Below, one piece after another: positions 57,671-64,000 of a DNA stretch of 64,000 bases (position 1 is its first letter; the number at the start of each line of letters is the position of its first letter). This DNA is from Chrysemys picta bellii. Lineage: Eukaryota; Chordata; Testudines; Emydidae. The stretch lies in contig NC_088791.1 in the NCBI RefSeq assembly GCF_011386835.1, positions 51,479,498 to 51,543,497 on the forward strand, in the 5' to 3' direction. Made by a program: the position numbers and the translations under genes. A model generated the notes under the pieces. The model did not search any database. It saw only the letters and a program-made list of their open reading frames with translations, and was not told the origin of the DNA.

Positions 57671-57707
57671 GAGACAAGCTTTTGAGCCACACAGAACTCT
57701 TCTTCAG
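57671..57707 (-). ncRNA. Hammerhead-like motif, PLE family B (left)
   Basis: On -: CTGAAGA, stem with GAGTTC...GGCTC, AAAA where GAAA is expected, 2-bp stem AG/CT, then C. Position 12 is mutated (G to A), so probably inactive. Confidence 0.45.
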
Positions 57708-58079
57708 GTCTGGAAAAGGTACTTCTGGAGTCAGAGGCGATGCGTTGGGGGGAGAGGGAGCATGCGGGGTCATGGCCTCCCCCCCCCACCCAACCCCCCC
57801 ACCAGATTTGCTGCTTGGCTTGTACTGAGCATGCTCACACAGGCAGGATGCTCAGTAACACCGCTGAAGCCAGCTGCCTCCCCACTATCAGCAGGCACTG
57901 TTTGTCTCTGAGCACAGGTCCTCTCTGTCCAGAGTCATAGCAAAATGCAAGGTGGAACACATTGTTTAGCACAACTGTAAGGAACCATTCAAGGTAGCCT
58001 GGCCCGTTAACACTTCTGCAAAAGGGTGGGGTTAGTGAGATTGTTGTAATAAGCCATAAATCCAGTGTGTCTGTTCGGT

Positions 58080-58680
58080 CCATCATTTTTAGTGTCTAGC
58101 AATGTTATGAATTGAAGCTCTCAGGCTTATCTTTTGGAAGTGTTATGCAGGTTTTCTTTGAGGATGAGTACTGATAGGTCAGATATAAAATGATTGTTTT
58201 GTGAAAAGTGTTCACATACAGGTGTTAAGGCGTTTTTGTCTTTTATTATTTTCCTGTGTGAGTTCATTCAAAAGCATAGTGATTGTCTGGTTTCACCCAC
58301 ATAGTTGTTATTGGGGCATTTAGTGTGCTGGATGAGGTATACCACATCACATGTTGTGATAGGCATGTGTAGGATTCATGGGTCTTGAAAGGGGTGTTGT
58401 GGGGGGTGTTGCTCATTGTAGCAGTGGAGATATGTCTGCAGGTTTTGCATCTGTTGTTCTGGCCGCTTTAAGTTAGTGTGTCCTAGTCTGGGGGGAGCTT
58501 GCTTCTGATGATGAGCTTGGAGAGGTTTGGGGTTCTTTGAAGGCCAAAAGTGGAGATTCAGGAATGATTTCTTTCAGCATGGGGTCCCCATCAAGTTTGG
58601 GTTGTGATTGATGTTGCTCCGTATGTGTTCCAGTTTGGGGTGGTAGGTGACAACTAGGGGTCTGCAGTCTGCAGGGTTTT
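58080..58680 (-). pseudogene. PLE family B GIY-YIG endonuclease remnant
   Basis: On the - strand the translated text includes NNNYVGETRQSLCF, then MNSHRKIIKDKNALTPVCEHF and NHFISDLSVLILKENLHN, matching the GIY-YIG region order of PLE proteins. Stops interrupt it. A CxxH-like stretch precedes it. Confidence 0.75.
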
Positions 58681-58987
58681 TATTTCTGTATTGAAGCAAG
58701 TTCTCTCAGGATATGTGGTTGGCCTGTTCCATGATGTGGTCTACTTCTATAGTTGAGTGTCCTTGTTTGGTGAAGGTGGTTTTAAGTGTATTAAGGTGTA
58801 TATCCCAGACTTTCTTCTCAGAGCATATTCTGTAGTAGCTGAGTGCCTGACTGCTTTCTTGGTGTGTTTTGGGGTCGTTACTGGATCTATAAATTTAGGT
58901 GTGGTGACAAAAACACTCTATCAGCTGTAAAAACAAAAAAAAAAATGAGGAGTCCTTGTGGCAGCTTAGAGACTAACAAATTTATTG

Positions 58988-59025
58988 GGGCATAAGTTTT
59001 TGTGGGCTAAAACCCACTTCATCAG
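58988..59025 (-). ncRNA. Hammerhead-like motif (inverted pair, left)
   Basis: On -: CTGATGA, an extra A, GTGGG stem, loop TTTTA-like, CCCAC, then AAAA in place of GAAA. The core G12 change predicts no cleavage. Confidence 0.5.
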
Positions 59026-59087
59026 ATGCATGGAGTGGAGAATATAAATACACAGCACCTGCCTAATGTATTTTCCACTCCATGCAT

Positions 59088-59125
59088 CTGATGAAGTGGG
59101 TTTTAGCCCACGAAAACTTATGCCC
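59088..59125 (+). ncRNA. Hammerhead-like motif (inverted pair, right)
   Basis: CTGATGA, an extra A, a GTGGG/CCCAC stem, GAAA intact, then ACTTATGCCC, where the first stem III pair is A with C rather than A-U. The best-preserved catalytic core in the window, but stem III is weakened. Confidence 0.6.
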
Positions 59126-59580
59126 AAATAAATTTGTTAGTCTCTAAGGTGCCACAAGGACTCCTCGTTGTTTTTGCTGATACAGACTAACACGGCTACC
59201 ACTCTGAAATCTATCACCTGTGGGTGAACGCTTTTCCCAAAGCAATCACTAGGTATCTGACCTAGCCAGTCCTCATCCTCAAAGAAAACCTGCACAACGC
59301 TTTCAAAAAATGAGCCTAGGAGCTTAAATTCATAACTCTGCTAGACACTAAAAACCATGGATTTAACAGAGGCACTATTTTCATTTAACAGAAGCACATG
59401 GATTTATGGCTTATTATAACAATCTGTAACCCACTAACCCACCTTTTAGTCCCGTGGCTGCAGAGGTGTTAACGGGCCACACGACTTTGAAAGGTCCCTT
59501 ACAATTGTGCTAACCACTTATGCTAAACAATCTGTTTCACCTTGCATTTTGCTGTGAGGTTGGGACTACCTTTCTCAGAC

Positions 59581-59618
59581 CCGAAGAAGAGCTCTGTGTG
59601 TCTCAAAAGCTTATCCCT
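59581..59618 (+). ncRNA. Hammerhead-like motif, PLE family B (right)
   Basis: CCGAAGA, GAGCTC stem with GTCTC-like return, AAAA in place of GAAA, then GCTTATCCCTC. Several core changes; a relic. Confidence 0.4.
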
Positions 59619-59682
59619 CTCATCAACAGAAGTTGGTCCAATAAAAGATATTACCTCACCCACCTTGTCACTCAGAAAATTG

Positions 59683-60518
59683 ACATTTGTCTTAAAGTTC
59701 TTAATGGGTTGTGAGTGACTCCTAATGTAGAGGGGATGTATATAGTTATCAAGCCTGACATTTTTGTGGGCTATATGAAAATATTTATGGCTCTACAGAG
59801 CTGTTTTGTTTTGTTCTGTTGGCTGTTCATACTCGCCTGCATTTTTAAAAAAATAAACCTTAAAACCATGTATTTTTGCCTAAGATGCATTCATTTGGAA
59901 TCCCAGGAAAGGTGCAGGAGCAATGATTGATGGGATACCTTTCAGCAGCCCATTTGAATCTGTGGAAAAAGCTATTTAAATTATTATTAGTTTAAATAAT
60001 TCCTCTTGATGTTAAACAGATGGAAGATCTGATATGTTTCGTTTTAATCAGTGAGAGAACTCATAGACATAAAATTAATATAAGCAGTAAACAGTTAATT
60101 TCAGTTTCTAAACAGGTGGCATGCTTCTGAATAGATTTGGATAAATTCACAGTTTACAAAAGGTGGTTTGTTTTAATAAAAGTGGGTTGCTGTAAATATT
60201 GATATTAACATGAGATATGAGTCTTAATATTGTTTATTTCAGTTCCTTATCTGAAAAGCGAAATTGGCATTATTTGGTAATCACTGAATCACTCATTAAG
60301 CAATAGGACATGACAAATAGTGCTCTTCTGGGTGGTTATTGAATACCTTGGATAGTGGTATGATTTGAGATGCAAGGCTGATGGCAGAGTGATTTTTAAA
60401 CCATCCTCAGCACATATGCTTCATGCAAAGCTTTCACTCTAATAACAATATATATATCACTTTTAAAATGATAAATCAGACCCAACCTTTTACTGGATAT
60501 TATTGACATGAGTATGAC
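59683..60518 (+). other. Intronic stretch between PLE copies
   Basis: AT-rich; no feature supported. Confidence 0.45.
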
Positions 60519-60613
60519 ATTAGTGAAAGCTTTCAAAGTAGCAGTCGTGTTAGTCTGTATCCGCAAAAAGAACAGGAGTACTTGTGGCATCTTAGAGACT
60601 AACAAATTTATTT

Positions 60614-60651
60614 CAGCATAAGCTTTCGTGGGCTACAGCCCACTTCTTCAG
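60614..60651 (-). ncRNA. Hammerhead-like motif, PLE 2 left end
   Basis: On -: CTGAAGA, an extra A, perfect GTGGGC/GCCCAC stem with loop TGTA, GAAA, stem AGC/GCT with loop TTAT. The core is consensus (position 7 is variable), but the cleavage position is G, which hammerheads do not normally cut. Confidence 0.6.
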
Positions 60652-60824
60652 ATGCATAGAGTGGAACACACAGACAGAAGATATTTATACATACAGAGAA
60701 CATGAAAAGGTGGAAGTATGCATACCAATTGTAAGAGGCCAATCAATTGAGATGAGCTATCAGTAGCAGCAGAAGAAAAAACTTTGAAGTGATAATCGAG
60801 ATGACCCATAGAAGGTGTGAGAAC

Positions 60825-61175
60825 TTAACATGGGGGGAAAAAAATTCCATTAGTGTAATGATCCAACCATTCCCAGTCTCTGTTTAGACCTAAGTTAATT
60901 GTGTCTAATTTGCATATTAATTTGAGTTCAGCAGTCTCTCTTTGGAGTCTGTTTTTGAAGTTTTTTTGTTGCAAAACTGACACCTTCAAGTCTGTCACTG
61001 AGTGATTAGAGAGGTTGAAGTGTTCTCCCACTGGTTTTTGAATGTTATGATTCCTGATGTCAGATTTGTGTCCATTTATTCTTTTGCGTAGAGACTGTCC
61101 AGTTTGGCCAATGTACATGGCAGAGGGGCGTTGCTGGCACATGATGGCATATATCACGTTGGTAGATGTGCAGCC
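60825..61175 (-). pseudogene. PLE 2 GIY-YIG endonuclease, minus arm
   Basis: IYAIMCQQRPSAMYIGQTGQ, SLRKRINGHKSD and the C-terminal ETAELKLICKLDTINLG are open from 61157 to 60825. The frame is cut at the N side by the deletion that joins it to RT sequence, so it lacks the cysteine cluster seen in PLE 1. Confidence 0.88.
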
Positions 61176-61189
61176 CCAATAGTGTCTAG

Positions 61190-61798
61190 TTAATGGACTG
61201 CTTGTGTGGATTGGTCTAGGCTGAGGTTGATGGTGGGATGGAAATTGTTAAAATCATGGTGGAATTCATTGAGGGCTTCTTTTTCATGGGTCCAGATGAT
61301 GAAGATATCATCAATGTAGCGCAAGTAGAGTAGGGGCATTAGGGGATGAGAGCTAAGGAAGCGTTGTTCTAAGTCAGCCATAAAGATGTTGGCATACGGT
61401 GGGGCCATGCAGGTACCCATAGCAGTGCCGCTGACTTGAAGGTATATATTGTCCCCAAATGTGAAATAGTTGTGGGTGAGGACAAAGTCACAAAGTTCAG
61501 TCACCAGGTTTGCTGTGATGGTATCGGAGATGCTATTCCTGATGGCTTGTAGTCCATCTTTGTGTGGAATGTTGGTGTAGAGGGTTTCTACATCCATAGT
61601 GGCCAGGATGGTGTTTTCTGGAAGATCACCGATGGATTGTAGTTTCCTCAGGAAGTCAGTAGTGTCTCGAAGATAGCTGGGAGTGCTGGTAGCGTAGGGC
61701 CTGAGGAGAGAGTCCACATAGCCAGACAATCCTGCTGTTAAGGTGCCAATGCTTGAGATGACGGGGCGTCCAGGATTTCCAGGTTTATGGATCCACAT
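61190..61798 (-). pseudogene. PLE 2 reverse transcriptase, partial
   Basis: Open over 202 codons: IHKPGNPGRPVISS, LLRPYATSTPSY, motif A in TMDVETLYTNIPH, motif B in [20 protein letters not shown], motif C in LLYLRYIDDIFIIW. Truncated at both ends: N-terminal at the head-to-head junction and C-terminal after LDQSTQ. It provides the intact reference for the frameshifts in PLE 1. Confidence 0.92.
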
Positions 61799-62212
61799 AT
61801 CTATTCAAGTGACACCATCATAGGACCTAACCACATCAGCCACACCATCAGGGGCTCGTTCACCTGCACATCTACCAACGTGATATATGCCATCATGTGC
61901 CAGCAACGCCCCTCTGCCGTGTACATTGGCCAAACTGGACAGTCTCTATGCAAAAGAATAAATGGACACAAATCTGACATCAGGAATCATAACATTCAAA
62001 AACCAGTGGGAGAACACTTCAACCTCTCTAATCACTCAGTGACAGACTTGAAGGTGTCACTTTTGCAACCAAAAAACTTCAAAAACAGACTCCAAAGAGA
62101 GACTGCTGAACTCAAATTAATATGCAAATTAGACACAATTAACTTAGGTCTAAACAGAGCCTGGGAATGGTTGGGTCATTACACTAATGGAATTTTTTTT
62201 CCCCCATGTTAA
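61790..62212 (+). pseudogene. PLE 2 GIY-YIG endonuclease, plus arm
   Basis: Open frame with HIYSSDTIIGPNHISHTI, NVIYAIMCQQ, VYIGQTGQSLCKRINGHKSD and ending GIFFPPC. It begins inside the protein at the inversion junction; the methionine at 61787 comes from opposite-strand sequence. Nearly identical to the - arm. Confidence 0.88.
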
Positions 62213-62388
62213 GTTCTCCTCACACCTTCTATGGGTCATCTTGATTATCACTTCAAAGTTTTTTCTTCTGCTGCTACTGATGGCTCATCTCAATTGATTG
62301 GCCTCTTACAATTGGTATGCGTACTTCTACCTTTTCATGTTCTCTGTATGTATAAATATATTCTGTCTGTGTGTTCCACTCTATGCAT

Positions 62389-62426
62389 CTGAAGAAGTGC
62401 GCTGTAGCCCGCGAAAGCTTATGCTG
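62389..62426 (+). ncRNA. Hammerhead-like motif, PLE 2 right end
   Basis: CTGAAGA, an extra A, GTGCGC/GCCCGC stem (one mismatch) with loop TGTA, GAAA, AGC/GCT stem III with loop TTAT, and again G at the cleavage position, as in the left end. Confidence 0.6.
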
Positions 62427-62487
62427 AAATAAATTTGTTAGTCTCTAAGGTGCCACAAGTACTCCTGTTCTTTTTATTAGTGAAAGC

Positions 62488-63940
62488 CAATCAGTTAGCT
62501 CCCTTCGTATTCAGATCAAAAGTTTGGGCTGTTTCGCAGTCTACCACAAATATCCCTTCAAATGTAACACTTTGAAAATGAGATGTGGGAAGATACTGCA
62601 TTGTCTCTTTGCTTATTAAATTGTGGTTAAAATAATGACTTAAGTATTCTCAGTATCTTCTAAAGCTTTGAATGATCATAATCAATAATATTTGTTGGGG
62701 GGTAGGGAGGGGAACCCAAGCTGTCTTTACCAGTTCTTATTTGAAAAAAATGTTATGTAATTTGCTCATTTCCAATATTATAGGTTGAGCCAGTAACTAC
62801 ACCTGTAGTTAAGATTGCCTCACACTTTGTTTTAAGCCCATTTTCAGTTGCTTATAACTTTGCCATGCTTTAACCATTCATACTGAAACGTACCATGCTT
62901 GATCTCTCTGCTTCAGTCTCAGAAAAGTGAAAATGGTTCAAGGCTAGTGAAAAATGGATAATTTTGGCAATGTGTTTTGTTTTTGTTTTTTAATCCAACA
63001 ATTTCTTTTAAGCGCTCTAGTGCTTCCATGTTTTGGGACAAGAAGTTGAAATTGGGCAGGGAGATAGTTCTGGGATCACAGAAGTGCCTTTTGCTTTCCC
63101 TGTGAAAATCTCTGTAGAATTGGACAAGTTATAAGCCTCTGAAAATCACCCTCTGCACATATTCTTATAGCTTGTGAAAGGGATGCTGCTAAAATCTCCA
63201 CTGAACATGCCCTAGCCCCAAAGAGTTCCCTGCATGTCCATGCCACTGAGCATGTTCTCTGTTCCTAGTGGGTAGGTAGAGCTATAATTCTGGATGGGGA
63301 CATGTTGCAGTAGCTGCAGACATTGCCTACTTTGGCCCACGAGAAGGTTGAACTGGATTGAGAGACCACCATAAATTCCAGTCTCAACTCTTCCACTGAC
63401 TGGTGTTAATTCTCTGCACTTCACAGCCCTTATTGAACGAGGTCTCATACCCCTACTGTAGGAAGCAACCAAATATCTTTCAACATTTACCCACAGTCTC
63501 TAATATGGGAAATCTCATCAATTTAGCCCCATAACCAGAATTCTGGAATTTCCTAACTTTGAGTCCTTGACTTTGCAACCATAATGTTCCTTCAATGCAT
63601 TTTTTTTAAATCTGTTATATAGTTGTGGCATTGGCGTGCATGGTGATTTACAGGCACATAAAACAATGGGCCAGATTCATCTCTAGTGTATCTTCTTTGC
63701 TAGTGAAGTTACACATGGGATTAATTCAAACCAATGATTTTGCCTCAAGGATCTTAAAATCTCGTTGGGACTGATTACAACGAAAATGATAATCCCAGGG
63801 TGGGTTGGAGAGGCGCAGGATGATGAATGATAGAACAGCAGGGAACAGAGGGAAGGGAATATGATGATCACGATGGCCTTAAAGTCTATGAGATTGAGTA
63901 CTGCTTCTGAGGAGCCAGAATATCTGAATGAACAACTGAA
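62488..63940 (+). other. Intronic stretch, nothing recognised
   Basis: No gene or repeat boundary supported. Confidence 0.45.
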
Positions 63941-63947
63941 TAGAAAC

Positions 63948-64000
63948 AACAAGGAGTCTGGTGGCACCTTAAAGACTAACAGAATCTGTTAGTCTTTAAG
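63948..64000. mobile_element. Start of another PLE-type palindrome, cut by window end
   Basis: aaggagtctggtggcacctt then aaagactaacaga, with its inverted copy tctgttagtctttaag (63985-64000) after a 1-nt loop. Same design as the insertion at 40724-40833; the right arm continues outside. Confidence 0.75.

Larger units (their letters stand above)
58929..59209. mobile_element. Inverted pair of PLE ends, no coding region
   Basis: Flanked by TCTATCAGCTGT (58917-58928) and TCTATCACCTGT (59210-59221), a 12-bp duplication with one change. Left arm on -, right arm on +, both with the tail cacaaggactcctc-type and the ribozyme-like hairpin, joined by about 35 bp. Same family as PLE 1. It is inserted in PLE family B. 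Confidence 0.85.
57575..59669 (-). mobile_element. Penelope-like retroelement, family B, with inverted right end
   Basis: Flanked by ACTCGGAAGATTG (57562-57574) and ACTCAGAAAATTG (59670-59682), a diverged 13-bp duplication. The - strand carries a decayed GIY-YIG region at about 58,080-58,680. From 59,222 the element's end is repeated in + orientation, ending with gatattacctcacccacctt, the mirror of 57,610-57,640. Another PLE pair is inserted at 58,929-59,209. The family differs from PLE 1 and 2 in sequence. Confidence 0.8.
60531..62475. mobile_element. Penelope-like retroelement 2, head-to-head copy
   Basis: The perfect 12-bp duplication ATTAGTGAAAGC (60519-60530, 62476-62487) flanks a - oriented part (end, GIY-YIG, RT; 60531-61798) joined at about 61,790 to a + oriented 5'-truncated part (GIY-YIG and end; 61790-62475). 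The two endonuclease-plus-tail arms form an inverted repeat of over 600 bp. The - arm has lost about 200 codons between RT and endonuclease (junction near 61,175-61,195). Confidence 0.92.

Overview
This is vertebrate nuclear DNA, most likely from a turtle. It consists almost entirely of introns of one gene, plus a dense layer of old and young transposable elements. The turtle assignment rests on the repeat set: Penelope-like elements with a typical testudine tail, Harbinger and hAT elements, CR1 LINEs, a tRNA-derived SINE with a CR1-like tail, and MIR/CORE-type SINEs. It is an inference from family knowledge, not from a search.

The host gene is on the + strand. Six short exons (14845-14929, 18717-18868, 48867-48948, 49639-49699, 52256-52388, 55024-55112) have consensus splice sites and join in phase into about 200 residues. 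They match the stretch between the SH3 and DHR-1 domains of DOCK4, a Rac/Rap guanine-nucleotide exchange factor. One intron is about 30 kb. The gene starts upstream and continues downstream of the window.

Layout: 1-4.9 kb holds a DNA transposon-like repeat, foldback MITEs and a solo LTR. 4,894-12,876 is a degraded Penelope-like element (PLE) on the - strand with an 11-bp target duplication. It was hit later by a 285-bp Harbinger MITE and by a complete 5,554-bp Harbinger transposon (6,911-12,464). The Harbinger has both of its genes open: a DDE transposase on + and a two-exon Myb/SANT-like DNA-binding protein on -. 13-17 kb has a CR1 fragment, the first DOCK4 exon and a solo LTR split by a hAT element. 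18.9-21.1 kb is a nest of four or five elements. 22.1-23.3 kb is a dead hAT transposase gene split by a hAT MITE. 25.3-25.6 kb is a nearly perfect, unassigned 76-bp inverted repeat. 28.4-31.8 kb has CORE-SINEs, one split by a 1.8-kb hAT. 33.7 kb has another hAT MITE and 40.7 kb a 110-bp PLE-derived hairpin. 53 kb has a turtle tRNA-SINE. 57.5-62.5 kb has two more PLE structures. The window ends inside another PLE-type palindrome.

The most notable content is (i) the intact-looking two-gene Harbinger, with a matching empty site in a second PLE copy of the same window; (ii) PLE copies that are repeatedly built as head-to-head inverted pairs whose ends carry minimal hammerhead-ribozyme-like motifs; and (iii) the unassigned 76-bp inverted repeat flanked by TTAA. 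I saw no evidence of a wholly new system. Most of the interest lies in the architecture of these elements.
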